Shown here piece by piece: positions 40,651 to 50,869 of a stretch of DNA of 64,000 bases. The stretch comes from Shinella curvata (GTDB taxonomy: Bacteria > Pseudomonadota > Alphaproteobacteria > Rhizobiales > Rhizobiaceae). The translations under genes and the position numbers were made by a program. How positions within the stretch are numbered: the first letter of the stretch is position 1; each line of letters begins with the position of its first letter. Location of the stretch: the NCBI RefSeq assembly GCF_022899935.1, contig NZ_JALJCJ010000001.1:1-64000 (forward strand), written 5' to 3'. Below the pieces are notes generated by a model. That model had not been told where the DNA came from, ran no database searches, and saw only the letters and a program-made list of their open reading frames with translations.

Positions 40651-40722
40651 TGATATTGTTGACTCCATGCCGGCCATCCGGTTTACAAAACCCAACCGAT
40701 AAACAGCAGGCCACGCACGAAA

Positions 40723-43650
40723 ATGCTTGAAAAAACCTATGATTCCGCAGCGGTCGAGCCGCGCATCGCCAAAACGTGGGAAGATGCGGATGCATTCCGC
40801 GCAGGCGAGGGCGCAAAGCCCGGCGCCGAAACCTTCACCATCGTGATCCCGCCGCCGAACGTCACGGGTTCGCTGCATATGGGCCATGCGCTCAACAATA
40901 CGCTGCAGGACATCATGGTCCGCTTCGAGCGCATGCGCGGCAAGGACGTGCTGTGGCAGCCCGGCATGGACCATGCCGGCATCGCGACCCAGATGGTCGT
41001 CGAGCGCAAGCTCGCTGCCGAAAAGCTGCCGGACCGTCGCGAGATGGGCCGCGAGGCCTTCATCGAAAAGGTCTGGGAGTGGAAGGCAGAATCGGGCGGC
41101 CTGATCTTCAACCAGCTGAGGCGTCTCGGCGCGTCCTGCGACTGGTCGCGTGAACGCTTCACCATGGATGAGGGCCTCTCCGAAGCCGTGCTCGAAGTCT
41201 TCGTCTCCTTGTACAAGGAAGGCCTGATCTATCGCGGCAAGCGTCTCGTCAACTGGGACCCGAAGTTCGAAACGGCGATTTCCGATCTCGAAGTCGAGAA
41301 CAAGGAAGCCGACGGCCATATGTGGCACTTCAAGTACCCGCTCGCCGACGGGGCCACCTATACCTATGTCGAGAAGGACGCGGACGGCAACGTCACCTTC
41401 CAGGAAGAGCGCGACTATATCTCGATCGCCACCACGCGTCCGGAAACGATGCTGGGCGACGGCGCGGTTGCCGTTCATCCGACCGACGAGCGCTATGCGC
41501 CGATCGTCGGCAAGCTTTGCGAAATTCCGGTCGGCCCGAAGGAACACCGCCGCCTGATCCCGATCATCACCGACGAATATCCGGAGAAGGATTTCGGCTC
41601 GGGTGCGGTCAAGATCACCGGCGCGCACGACTTCAACGACTACCAGGTGGCCAAGCGCAACAACATTCCGCTCTATCGTCTGATGGACACGCAGGCTGCG
41701 ATGCGCGCCGACGGGGAGCCCTATGCGTTCTACGCCGCGCAGGCGCTCGAGATCGCGAAGTCCGGCCATGTTCCCGGTGAAGCCGAGGTTGATGACATCA
41801 ACCTCGTTCCCGATGAATATCGCGGCCTCGATCGCTACGAGGCCCGCAAACGCATCGTCGATGCCATCAATGCCGAGGGCCTTGCCGTCACCGTCAAGGA
41901 TGCCGAAGGCAACGACATTCCCTATGTCGAGAACAAGAAGGTCATGCAGCCGTTCGGCGACCGCTCCGGCGTTGTTATCGAGCCGATGCTGACCGACCAG
42001 TGGTTCGCCGACGCCAAGACGCTGGCCAAGCCCGCCATCGCGTCGGTTCGCGAGGGCCGCACCAACTTCGTCCCGAAGAATTGGGAAAAGACCTATTTCG
42101 AATGGATGGAAAACATCGAGCCGTGGTGCATTTCGCGCCAGCTCTGGTGGGGCCACCAGATTCCGGCCTGGTACGGCCCGGATGGTCAGGTGTTCGTTGA
42201 AAAGACCGAGGAAGAGGCGCTGCACGCCGCCATCCAGCACTACATCGCTCATGAAGGCCCCTGGAAGGCCTGGGTCGAGGAGAAGCTGGAGAATTTTGCA
42301 CCCGGCGACATCCTGACGCGCGACGAGGACGTGCTCGACACGTGGTTTTCCTCCGCGCTCTGGCCGTTCTCGACGCTCGGCTGGCCGGAAAAGACGCCGG
42401 AACTTGCAAAATACTACCAGACCGATGTGCTGGTCACCGGCTTCGACATCATCTTCTTCTGGGTCGCCCGCATGATGATGATGGGCATGCACTTCATGAA
42501 GGACGAGTTCGGCAATCCGGTCGAACCGTTCCACACCGTCTATGTCCATGCCCTGGTGCGCGACAAGAACGGGCAGAAGATGTCGAAGTCCAAGGGCAAC
42601 GTCATCGATCCGCTCGAACTGATCGATGAGTACGGTGCGGATGCGCTGCGCTTCACGCTGGCGATCATGGCCGCGCAGGGCCGCGACGTGAAGCTCGACC
42701 CCGCCCGCATCGCCGGCTATCGCAACTTCGGCACCAAGCTGTGGAACGCAACGCGTTTTGCCGAGATGAACGGCGTCGCTTCCGATCCGAAATTCGTTCC
42801 GGAAGCGGCCTCGCTGACGATCAACCGCTGGATCCTGACGGAACTGGCCCGCGCCGCGCGCGATGTCACCGAAGCGATAGAGACCTATCGCTTCAACGAT
42901 GCGGCCGGCACGCTCTACCGCTTCATCTGGAACCAGTTCTGCGACTGGTATCTGGAACTGCTGAAGCCGGTCTTCTCCGGTGAGGATGCGGCGGCCAAGG
43001 CGGAATCGCAGGCCTGTGCGGCTTACGTTCTGGAAGAGACCTATAAGCTCCTCCACCCGTTCATGCCCTTCATGACGGAAGAACTGTGGGCGCATACGGC
43101 GGGCGAGGGCCAGAGCCGCGACAACCTGATCTGCCACGCCGAATGGCCGGCACCCGCTTACGGTGACGATGCTGCCGCCGACGAGATCAACTGGCTGATC
43201 GACCTCGTGTCCGGCATTCGTTCGGTCCGTGCAGAAATGAACGTGCCGCCGAGCGCCACGGCACCGCTGATCGTGGTCGGCGCGAATGCGCTGACCCAGA
43301 CGCGGCTTGCAACGCACGATCAGGCGATCCGCCGTCTCGCGCGGGTGTCTGAAATCGGCCTCGAAGCGACGGCTCCGAAGGGCGCTGCGCAAATCGTGGT
43401 CGGCGAGGCGACCGCCTGCCTGCCGCTCGGCAGCCTGATCGATCTCGGCGCCGAAAAGGCGCGTCTTGAAAAGGCGATCGAGAAGGCGAAGGTGGAAACG
43501 GGCCGTATCCAGGGCAAGCTTTCGAACGAGAAGTTCGTCGCCAATGCCAAGCCCGAGGTGGTGGAAGCCGAACGCGAGCGTTTCGCGGAGCTCGAGCAGC
43601 AGCTCGCCAGCTTGGCCGTGGCGCTGACAAGGGTCAGTGAAGCTGGCTGA
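40723..43650 (+). CDS. valS: valyl-tRNA synthetase, 975 aa
   Basis: Class I synthetase. HIGH-type motif HMGH at residues 52-55 in PPPNVTGSLHMGHALN, editing domain with IATTRPETMLGDGAVAVHP, and KMSKSKGNVIDP with KMSKS at 619-623. The anticodon-binding domain follows (FCDWYLELLKPVF) and a C-terminal coiled-coil arm (GRIQGKLSNEKFVANAKPEV). Charges tRNA-Val in the cytoplasm. Length is normal. The gene has its own terminators on both sides. Confidence 0.97.
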   Translation: MLEKTYDSAAVEPRIAKTWEDADAFRAGEGAKPGAETFTIVIPPPNVTGSLHMGHALNNTLQDIMVRFERMRGKDVLWQPGMDHAGIATQMVVERKLAAEKLPDRREMGREAFIEKVWEWKAESGGLIFNQLRRLGASCDWSRERFTMDEGLSEAVLEVFVSLYKEGLIYRGKRLVNWDPKFETAISDLEVENKEADGHMWHFKYPLADGATYTYVEKDADGNVTFQEERDYISIATTRPETMLGDGAVAVHPTDERYAPIVGKLCEIPVGPKEHRRLIPIITDEYPEKDFGSGAVKITGAHDFNDYQVAKRNNIPLYRLMDTQAAMRADGEPYAFYAAQALEIAKSGHVPGEAEVDDINLVPDEYRGLDRYEARKRIVDAINAEGLAVTVKDAEGNDIPYVENKKVMQPFGDRSGVVIEPMLTDQWFADAKTLAKPAIASVREGRTNFVPKNWEKTYFEWMENIEPWCISRQLWWGHQIPAWYGPDGQVFVEKTEEEALHAAIQHYIAHEGPWKAWVEEKLENFAPGDILTRDEDVLDTWFSSALWPFSTLGWPEKTPELAKYYQTDVLVTGFDIIFFWVARMMMMGMHFMKDEFGNPVEPFHTVYVHALVRDKNGQKMSKSKGNVIDPLELIDEYGADALRFTLAIMAAQGRDVKLDPARIAGYRNFGTKLWNATRFAEMNGVASDPKFVPEAASLTINRWILTELARAARDVTEAIETYRFNDAAGTLYRFIWNQFCDWYLELLKPVFSGEDAAAKAESQACAAYVLEETYKLLHPFMPFMTEELWAHTAGEGQSRDNLICHAEWPAPAYGDDAAADEINWLIDLVSGIRSVRAEMNVPPSATAPLIVVGANALTQTRLATHDQAIRRLARVSEIGLEATAPKGAAQIVVGEATACLPLGSLIDLGAEKARLEKAIEKAKVETGRIQGKLSNEKFVANAKPEVVEAERERFAELEQQLASLAVALTRVSEAG

Positions 43651-43680
43651 TTCCACGCATGGCGTGTGAAGACGATTGCA

Positions 43681-43713
43681 AAGCCGCGCTGGTACCCCCA
43701 GCGCGGCTTTTTA
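43681..43713 (+). terminator. terminator after valS
   Basis: AAGCCGCGCTGG and CCAGCGCGGCTT form a 12-bp stem around a short loop, then TTTAT. Confidence 0.75.
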
Positions 43714-43993
43714 TTCGCCGAGCGGCTGCAAAATTCTTATTGTGGTGGAAATGTGACATGGTGCCGCAATGATGGAATAGGATTTCTGTTTTGCGCAAAT
43801 TTTCCCGATATCTTGAAAATATTTTTCGGTGGGCGGGTTTGATGAGGTGCTTCAGAAAAATCTTACGTAATTTTGGCGATGCACACTGGAAATCACGGGC
43901 GAAAAGTGGGGTTTGCCAAGGCGGCGTGCGTCTTCGATAGTCGGTGTCGGACATGCGGTGGAGAGGCCGTGTTGTGACATTGGGGGAATATGA

Positions 43994-45163
43994 ATGATCA
44001 AAACGATCTTCAAGAATGGTGTTATCACCATCACGGCACTGGCGGCTTTCGCGGGAGCTGCACAGGCAGGCGGCTTCAGTCGCGGCGAAGCGGATACGGA
44101 TATCCTCTATGAGGATGGTACGGCCGCCTTCAGGGCGAAGACGACCTTCGTCGCGCCGCAACGTGGATACGATACCGTCAATGGTATCGAGGGCACTGAC
44201 GGCGACTACACGAACAATTATTTCATCCCGAGCCTCGCCGGCAAGGTGCGTCTGACGGACAATCTGTCATGCGCGGCGACCTACACCCAGCCCTTCGGCG
44301 CGTCCTCGACCTATGGTCTTCAGGCACAGGCGGCCGACGCGGCCACCTCGAGAATCGGCAATGCGACAATCGAGGCGAGCTTCGAGACGCATGAATACGG
44401 CCTGACCTGCGCCGCGAACTTCAATCTCGAGACCGGTCGGCTTTGGCTGCTTGGCGGCCTCTTCCTGCAGAGCTTCGACTATGAGGAAGTTTCCCGCTAC
44501 GGCACGCTGCGCCTGAAGGACAGCAGCGAACTCGGCTATCGCCTCGGCGCCGCCTACGATATCCCGGATATCGCCCTGCGGGCCGAAATCATGTACCGGT
44601 CGCAGATCGATCATTCGGGTGATGGCGCTTTCACCATCAGCTCTGCCGGCGCTCCGATCCTGGGCGTTCCTGCAGGTTTTGAACTCCCGGCCTATGGCGC
44701 AGGCAGTCTGCCGCAGTCCCTCGAGCTGAGCCTCCAGAGCGGCATTGCGCCGGGCTGGCTTGCTTTCGGCTCGATCAAGTGGACGGACTGGAGCGTGCTG
44801 CCGACGCTCAACTACAACATCACCGGGCTTGGCGATCTCAAGAAGAACTTCAAGTTCCGTGACGGTTGGACCGTGATGGGCGGCATCGGTCACACCTTTA
44901 CGGATACCGTGTCCGGCGCGATCAGCCTGACATGGGATCGTGGTGTCGGCACCGGCGCCGATATCATGACGGACACCTGGACGGTCGGTCTCGGTACGGC
45001 CATCAAGGCCGGTCCGGGCGAGTTCCGTCTTGGCGGCGCGGTCAGCTATCTGACGTCAGGTGAGCAGAAGTTCGATGCCGGCGGCGAGCTGGCGGATTTC
45101 AACGCGACTGTCGATGGCGACTTCGCCTACGGTGCGAGCGTTTCCTACCTCATCAAATTCTGA
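43994..45163 (+). CDS. FadL/OmpP1-family outer-membrane channel, 389 aa
   Basis: Signal peptide VITITALAAFAGAAQAGGFS with cleavage after AQA. The mature N-terminus (GGFSRGEADTDILYEDGTAA) gives the plug of FadL-type porins, and YFIPSLAGKVRLTDNLSCAA and alternating beta strands continue to a terminal Phe (ASVSYLIKF), the usual outer-membrane barrel ending. Likely imports hydrophobic molecules such as long-chain fatty acids. A monocistronic unit with a strong terminator. Confidence 0.85.
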   Translation: MIKTIFKNGVITITALAAFAGAAQAGGFSRGEADTDILYEDGTAAFRAKTTFVAPQRGYDTVNGIEGTDGDYTNNYFIPSLAGKVRLTDNLSCAATYTQPFGASSTYGLQAQAADAATSRIGNATIEASFETHEYGLTCAANFNLETGRLWLLGGLFLQSFDYEEVSRYGTLRLKDSSELGYRLGAAYDIPDIALRAEIMYRSQIDHSGDGAFTISSAGAPILGVPAGFELPAYGAGSLPQSLELSLQSGIAPGWLAFGSIKWTDWSVLPTLNYNITGLGDLKKNFKFRDGWTVMGGIGHTFTDTVSGAISLTWDRGVGTGADIMTDTWTVGLGTAIKAGPGEFRLGGAVSYLTSGEQKFDAGGELADFNATVDGDFAYGASVSYLIKF

Positions 45164-45182
45164 TCGTCGGACCAGAATCGTG

Positions 45183-45219
45183 AAAAAGGGCCCGGTGTCA
45201 TCGCCGGGCCCTTTTTCTT
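45183..45219 (+). terminator. terminator after the FadL-type gene
   Basis: AAAAAGGGCCCGG pairs with CCGGGCCCTTTTT around GTGTCATCG; symmetric, so it can act both ways. Confidence 0.8.
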
Positions 45220-45416
45220 GGTTAACACTTCGTTTCATTGTCGTCAGCCTCATGGGGAAATCACAGCGACGCCTGAAAATATGTGACGGAATCGCAACAC
45301 ATTTTTTTCCAGAGTTTGCTACACCCCTAGGCAAGCGACGAAATGTCCATTTCCCGCCACAAACGGGGCGCAGCGATACGGACATGTAAACGCGTGGAAC
45401 CGCGCTTAAGGAAACG

Positions 45417-46328
45417 ATGGGCCAGCCGATGTCATTGCCGCCGGAAAAACCGGAAACCAGCACGAGAGCCGTGCATTCCCGGTTTGGCGCACATGGAAAG
45501 GCCTGGCGCGGAATTGTAGAGTCGATGCCGAAGTCCGAGTTGATGCCGATGAAACTATTGGTAATGGGCCTTTGTCTTTCGCTTTCCTCCGGGATGGCGT
45601 CCCAGGCCCTCGCATTTGACACGCAGTCCGGCGTCAGCCGGGAAAGTGGTCCCTTCGATCTCTTCAAGTTCGGCTTCTTCTCCTACAAGGAGGGCCGCAA
45701 GGGCGATGCCGTCGAGGCCTATCGCTATGCGGCGGAAAAAGGCCACACCGGATCGCGCTGGGCACTTGCCAACATGTATGCGGATGGCGACGGCGTGCCG
45801 GAAAATGACCTCGAAGCTTTCAAGATCTACAGCGAAATCGCCCAGGCCGGCGTCGAACCGGGCTCGGAAGACACCGGGTATTTTGCCAACGCGCTGATTG
45901 CGCTTGCCGGATACTATCGCCGCGGCATTGCCGACAGTCCCGTCAAGATCGACCTGTCACAGGCTCGCCAGCTCTATTTCCAGGCGGCTTCGGCCTTCGG
46001 TATTCCAGAAGCACAGTTCCAGCTCGGCCGCATGATGCTTTCAGGCGAGGGCGGTTCCGTCAGCGTGCATCAGGCCAAGAAATGGCTGAATCGCGCGCGC
46101 AACAATGGCCATGCCGGCGCGATGGGGCTTTTCGGCAACATCATCTTCCAGGAAGGCGACGCCGCCCGCGGTCTTGCTTTTATGACCGCAGCCCTCGACC
46201 ATTGCCCGCCGAAGGATTGCGCGTGGCTTCAGTCGACGCAGGAAGAGGCCTTCTCCGTGGCAAGCGAGGAAGACCGTCGCAAAGGCGTGGCGCTCGCGAA
46301 GAACATTCGCTCGAACGCAGGCGAGTAG
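45417..46328 (+). CDS. exoR: ExoR, Sel1-repeat periplasmic regulator of exopolysaccharide synthesis
   Basis: After a signal peptide (MKLLVMGLCLSLSSGMASQA, LAFD) come SGPFDLFKFGFFSYKEGRKG, AVEAYRYAAEKGHTGSRWAL and ANMYADGDGVPENDLEAFKI, Sel1-like repeats matching Sinorhizobium ExoR closely. Known: periplasmic ExoR binds and inhibits the sensor kinase ExoS, thereby repressing succinoglycan and motility switching; proteolysis relieves it. Start choice: AAGGAAACG supports 45417, but a normal signal peptide would begin at 45525 or 45549, so the first 36-44 residues are uncertain. Confidence 0.9.
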   Translation: MGQPMSLPPEKPETSTRAVHSRFGAHGKAWRGIVESMPKSELMPMKLLVMGLCLSLSSGMASQALAFDTQSGVSRESGPFDLFKFGFFSYKEGRKGDAVEAYRYAAEKGHTGSRWALANMYADGDGVPENDLEAFKIYSEIAQAGVEPGSEDTGYFANALIALAGYYRRGIADSPVKIDLSQARQLYFQAASAFGIPEAQFQLGRMMLSGEGGSVSVHQAKKWLNRARNNGHAGAMGLFGNIIFQEGDAARGLAFMTAALDHCPPKDCAWLQSTQEEAFSVASEEDRRKGVALAKNIRSNAGE

Positions 46329-46366
46329 AAATCCGGCAGGCGATGGGGGCGACGTGCCGCCCGTGA

Positions 46367-47176
46367 CTACGTAGTGGCCAACGCGGTGTAGTCGAGCACG
46401 GCCACGACCGGCACGTGATCTGACGGCTTTTCCCAATTGCGCACATGCTTTTCGACATCGGTCGAGACGAGGCGGTCGGAAGCCTCGGCCGACAGCATGA
46501 GATGATCGATGCGGATGCCGTTGTTCTTCGGCCAGGCACCGGCCTGATAATCCCAGAAGGTATAGAGCGGTGTCGCATCCGACGATGCGCGCACGGCATC
46601 GGTCAGGCCGAGATTTTCGAGGCGACGGAACGCTTGGCGGGTCGGTGGCAGGTAGAGCGCGTCGCGCTCCCAGACCTTTACGTCCCAGCAATCGTGCGGC
46701 TCGGGAATGACATTGTAGTCGCCGGCGAGGATAAACGGTTCCTCCAGTGCCAGCCGGTCCTCGGCAAAGGCGACGAGGCGATCCATCCAGGAAAGCTTGT
46801 AGGGGTACTTCACCGGATCATCGGGCGGATTGCCGTTCGGCAGATAGAGGCAGCAGAAGCGGATCGCACCACCCTCGACGGAAAAGACGCCTTCGATGAA
46901 ACGGGACTGTTCGTCGCCATCGCCGCCAGGCAGCCCGCGATTGACTTCGTCCGGGCGAAACTTCGAGAGCAGGGCGACACCGTTGAAGCCCTTCTGGCCA
47001 TGTGTCTCGATGTGATAGCCGAGCGCCTCGATCTCTGCGCGCGGAAAACCCTCGTCGACCGTCTTGATTTCCTGCAGACCGACGATATCGGGGTTCGACT
47101 CTTTCAGCCACGCGACCAGATTGTCGATGCGCGCCCGCACGCCGTTGATGTTCCAGGTGGCAATCTTGATCGGCAT
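46367..47176 (-). CDS. xthA: exodeoxyribonuclease III, 269 aa
   Basis: Endonuclease/exonuclease/phosphatase fold with IATWNINGVRARIDNLVAWL, VGLQEIKTVD (catalytic Glu), FILAGDYNVIPEPHD and KPSDHVPVVAVL (catalytic His). Length normal for ExoIII. Repairs abasic sites and 3' blocked ends. It follows erpA by 29 bases on the same strand, so likely an operon. Confidence 0.93.
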   Translation of the reverse strand: MPIKIATWNINGVRARIDNLVAWLKESNPDIVGLQEIKTVDEGFPRAEIEALGYHIETHGQKGFNGVALLSKFRPDEVNRGLPGGDGDEQSRFIEGVFSVEGGAIRFCCLYLPNGNPPDDPVKYPYKLSWMDRLVAFAEDRLALEEPFILAGDYNVIPEPHDCWDVKVWERDALYLPPTRQAFRRLENLGLTDAVRASSDATPLYTFWDYQAGAWPKNNGIRIDHLMLSAEASDRLVSTDVEKHVRNWEKPSDHVPVVAVLDYTALATT

Positions 47177-47205
47177 GCGGGGGTCCGTTTCGGTTTTGAG
47201 GAGAA

Positions 47206-47538
47206 TCAGATCGAGAAGCTTGTGCCGCAGCCGCAGCTCGCGACGGCATTCGGGTTCCGGATCTGGAAAGACTGGCCGAGCAGGTTGTCGATGAAATCGA
47301 TCTCCGAACCATCCATATAGACGAGGGAGAGCTGGTCGATCAGGACCTTTGCATTGTCCTTTTCGAGGACGATGTCATCGTCCTGCTGGTCCTCGACGAG
47401 ATCGAACTTGTAGGAGAAGCCGGAACACCCGCCGCCTTCCACCGAGACGCGAAGCGCCTGTTTTTCGGGGGCTGCGCCGAGAATAGAGGCGATGCGCCGG
47501 GCGGCGGCATCGGAGATGGTAACGGACTTGTCGGTCAT
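47206..47538 (-). CDS. erpA: iron-sulphur cluster insertion protein ErpA, 110 aa
   Basis: A-type carrier: ISDAAARRIASILGAAPEKQ, VEGGGCSGFSYKFDLV with the first conserved Cys, and NAVASCGCGTSFSI with the C-x-C pair. Delivers Fe-S clusters to target enzymes. Divergent from dgt; upstream of xthA. In many Rhizobiales this exact pair is conserved. Confidence 0.93.
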   Translation of the reverse strand: MTDKSVTISDAAARRIASILGAAPEKQALRVSVEGGGCSGFSYKFDLVEDQQDDDIVLEKDNAKVLIDQLSLVYMDGSEIDFIDNLLGQSFQIRNPNAVASCGCGTSFSI

Positions 47539-47757
47539 GTCTGCCTCCTGCCGGGGTCAAGATCCGGAGAGAATCGCTTCCTTGCGCGGACTGCGGCGGT
47601 CAGGCCGCTTTGCATCCCGCTGCTGTAAGCTGTTTAGACAACCTCATGAAAAGGTTTGTTTTTCAAGCTTCTCTTGCAGCCGGACTTGCCGCTGTGCACA
47701 CTATAGGTATGAAGGCATTGCGGCCGCGTCAATGGGCGGCGTGAATGCAGGTGACGA

Positions 47758-48978
47758 ATGACCTTTGACAGACATGCGCTCGGGTTTGGCGCCGGGCAGC
47801 GCGCAATCTACGCCTCCGACCCCTGGGCGACACGTGGACGGCTTCATGCCGAAAGCGAAAGTCCGACCCGATCGGACTTCCAGCGCGACCGCGACCGCAT
47901 CGTGCACACGACCGCCTTCCGGCGCCTCAAGCACAAGACTCAGGTCTTCATCGCCGCCGATGGCGATCACTATCGCACGCGCCTGACCCATACGATCGAA
48001 GTGGCGCAGATCGCCCGTGCGCTGGCGCGCGCCCTGAAGCTCGACGAGGACCTCGCCGAGGGCGTCGCGCTCGTGCATGATTTCGGCCATACACCCTTCG
48101 GCCACACCGGCGAAGACGCGTTGCACGAGGTGCTGAAGCCCTTCGGCGGCTTCGATCACAATGCCCAGTCGCTGCGCATCGTCACCAAGCTGGAGCGGCG
48201 TTATGCCGAATTCGACGGGCTGAACCTGACCTGGGAAAGCCTGGAGGGGCTTGTCAAGCACAACGGCCCCCTGATCGGCCCGACGGGCGAATGCACCCAT
48301 GGCGAGGACGTGCCGCGGCCGATCCTCGAATATTGCGCCCTGCACGATCTGGAGATCGCCAGCTTCGCCAGCCTGGAGGCGCAGGTTGCGGCGATCGCGG
48401 ATGATATCGCCTACAATACCCATGACATCGATGACGGCTTGCGCTCCGGTTATCTCACGTTCGAAATGCTGGAGGATGTACCGTTCCTCGCCGGGCTCAT
48501 GCGGGACGTCTCCGACAGATATCCGGGCCTGGAAGCGCCGCGTTTCACCCACGAGATCATGCGCCGCCAGATCACCCGCATGGTGGAGGACGTGATCGGC
48601 TATGCCCAGGCGGCGATCCGCGAGGAGCGGCCGGAAAGCGCGGAGGACGTGCGCAAGGCCCGTCGCTGCCTTGCGACGTTCACCGAGGACATGTCGGTGA
48701 CCGACAAGCAGATCAAGAAACTCCTGTTCTCGCGCATCTATCGCCACCCCGAAGTCATGCGCGTGCGCGCCAATGCCGCCTCGATCCTGACGGATCTCTA
48801 TCACGCCTACATGGATGAGCCTCAGCTCATGCAGGGCCACTATTGGGTGGACCGGATCGCCAGCATGCCGGAATCGGCGCGGGCCCGCCATGTCGGCGAT
48901 TACCTCGCCGGAATGACCGACAATTACGCCATCAGCACGCATCGGCGGCTGTTTGACCACACCCCGGATTTGCGATAG
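47758..48978 (+). CDS. dgt: deoxyguanosinetriphosphate triphosphohydrolase-like protein, 406 aa
   Basis: HD-domain enzyme: [57 protein letters not shown] (HD metal ligands), then [17 protein letters not shown]. Hydrolyses dNTPs to nucleosides and triphosphate, controlling dNTP pools. Family length normal. Followed by argS, the usual rhizobial order. Confidence 0.93.
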   Translation: MTFDRHALGFGAGQRAIYASDPWATRGRLHAESESPTRSDFQRDRDRIVHTTAFRRLKHKTQVFIAADGDHYRTRLTHTIEVAQIARALARALKLDEDLAEGVALVHDFGHTPFGHTGEDALHEVLKPFGGFDHNAQSLRIVTKLERRYAEFDGLNLTWESLEGLVKHNGPLIGPTGECTHGEDVPRPILEYCALHDLEIASFASLEAQVAAIADDIAYNTHDIDDGLRSGYLTFEMLEDVPFLAGLMRDVSDRYPGLEAPRFTHEIMRRQITRMVEDVIGYAQAAIREERPESAEDVRKARRCLATFTEDMSVTDKQIKKLLFSRIYRHPEVMRVRANAASILTDLYHAYMDEPQLMQGHYWVDRIASMPESARARHVGDYLAGMTDNYAISTHRRLFDHTPDLR

Positions 48979-49045
48979 TCACCCGCCGAACCGAACTACT
49001 TCGCAGGATGTGCCATGAAACGGCCGCTGCGAGCGGATGGATGAG

Positions 49046-50806
49046 ATGAACCTTTTTACAGACTTCGATAACAGAATCAAAAACGTACTCGAAGGACTTG
49101 AGATCGTGCGCGAAAAGCGCGCCGATGTCGATTTCGGCCGCATCAGTGTCGAGCCTCCGCGCGATGCCAGCCATGGCGACGTTGCGACCAATGCTGCGAT
49201 GGTTCTCGCCAAGCCGCTCGGCCTCAATCCGCGTGCACTCGCCGATCTCATCGTCGCGGAACTCCGGAACGATCCGGAAGTTACCGATGTCAGCGTTGCC
49301 GGCCCGGGCTTCATTAATGTGCGCCTGTCGGTGTCCTACTGGCAGAAGCTGCTGGCGGCTATCGTTTCCGAAGGCACGGATTATGGCCGCGGCTCGCTCG
49401 GCGCCGGCCGCAAGGTCAATGTCGAATATGTCTCCGCCAATCCGACCGGCCCGATGCATGTTGGCCATTGCCGCGGCGCCGTGGTGGGCGATGCGCTCGC
49501 CAATCTGCTGGCCTTTGCCGGTTATGCGGTGACGAAGGAATACTACATCAACGACGCCGGCTCGCAGATCGACGTGCTGGCCAAGTCCGCCTTCCTGCGC
49601 TACCGCGAAGCGCTGGGCGAGACGATCGGCGAAATCCCCGCCGGTCTCTATCCGGGTGACTATCTCGTCCCAGTCGGTGAGGCGCTTGCCGCCGAACGCG
49701 GCACGACCCTGCGCGCCATGTCGGAAGCGCAGTGGATGCCGATCGTCAAGGAAAAGACGATCGAGATGATGATGGCGATGATCCGCGAGGATCTAGCCGC
49801 GCTCAACGTCAAGCACGACGTGTTCTTCTCCGAGCGGTCGCTGCATGCCGGCAACGGTGCGCCGATCCGTACCGCCATCAACGACCTGACCTTCAAGGGC
49901 CATGTCTACAAGGGCGTGCTGCCGCCGCCGAAGGGCCAGCTGCCGGAAGACTGGGAAGACCGTGAGCAGACGCTGTTCCGCTCGACGGAAGTGGGGGACG
50001 ACATCGACCGCCCGCTGATCAAGTCTGATGGCTCCTACACCTATTTCGCGGCCGACGTCGCCTACTTCAAGGACAAGTACGATCGCGGCTTCGACGAGAT
50101 GATCTACGTGCTCGGCGCTGACCATGGCGGTTACGTCAAGCGCCTCGAAGCTGTCGCGCGGGCCGTGTCGGAAGGCAAGGCGAAGCTGACGGTGCTGCTC
50201 TGCCAGCTGGTCAAGCTGTTCCGCGATGGCGAGCCTGTGAAGATGTCGAAGCGCTCGGGTGACTTCGTCACGCTGCGGGACGTCGTCGAAGAAGTCGGCC
50301 GCGACCCGGTTCGCTTCATGATGCTCTACCGCAAGAACAGCGAGCCGCTCGACTTCGACTTTGCCAAAGTGACGGAGCAGTCCAAGGACAATCCGGTCTT
50401 CTACGTGCAGTATGCCCATGCACGCTGCATGTCGGTGTTCCGCCAGGCGGCGGAGGCGTTTCCCGACTTGGACATCGCCTCGCTCGATCTTGCCGCCACG
50501 ATCAAGGACAACATCGTCGATGCAAGCGAGCTTCAGCTTCTTGCCAAGCTCGCAGAATATCCGCGTGTCATCGAGGCTGCTTCACTGGCGCAGGAGCCGC
50601 ATCGCATCGCATTTTATCTCTATGATCTTGCCAGTGCGTTCCATTCGCATTGGAACAAGGGCAAAGAACAGCCGGAATTACGGTTTGTTAACGATAAAAA
50701 TAGAGAATTGAGTATCGCCAGACTTGGGCTGGTGCACGCGGTTGCCTCCGTTCTTAAGTCGGGCCTTGCCATTACAGGCACGGCCGCTCCGGACGAGATG
50801 CGATAA
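49046..50806 (+). CDS. argS: arginyl-tRNA synthetase, 586 aa
   Basis: N-terminal additional domain ([20 protein letters not shown]), HVGH signature in [25 protein letters not shown] in [14 protein letters not shown] and C-terminal DALR anticodon domain ([20 protein letters not shown]). The family usually starts MNLF, so I take 49046 rather than 49037. Charges tRNA-Arg. Forms a run with dgt and the SPOR gene. Confidence 0.96.
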   Translation: MNLFTDFDNRIKNVLEGLEIVREKRADVDFGRISVEPPRDASHGDVATNAAMVLAKPLGLNPRALADLIVAELRNDPEVTDVSVAGPGFINVRLSVSYWQKLLAAIVSEGTDYGRGSLGAGRKVNVEYVSANPTGPMHVGHCRGAVVGDALANLLAFAGYAVTKEYYINDAGSQIDVLAKSAFLRYREALGETIGEIPAGLYPGDYLVPVGEALAAERGTTLRAMSEAQWMPIVKEKTIEMMMAMIREDLAALNVKHDVFFSERSLHAGNGAPIRTAINDLTFKGHVYKGVLPPPKGQLPEDWEDREQTLFRSTEVGDDIDRPLIKSDGSYTYFAADVAYFKDKYDRGFDEMIYVLGADHGGYVKRLEAVARAVSEGKAKLTVLLCQLVKLFRDGEPVKMSKRSGDFVTLRDVVEEVGRDPVRFMMLYRKNSEPLDFDFAKVTEQSKDNPVFYVQYAHARCMSVFRQAAEAFPDLDIASLDLAATIKDNIVDASELQLLAKLAEYPRVIEAASLAQEPHRIAFYLYDLASAFHSHWNKGKEQPELRFVNDKNRELSIARLGLVHAVASVLKSGLAITGTAAPDEMR

Positions 50807-50869
50807 CGTCACCATTTGCCCACAATAAGCTGGCAAATGCGACTTTGTAGCTTGTGAGTGGGAAGCAGT

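Noticed and set aside
40603-43656. Minus-strand open frame of 1017 codons opposite valS
   Set aside because: Mirror of valS codon bias, without start signals or recognisable motifs; valS itself is unambiguous.
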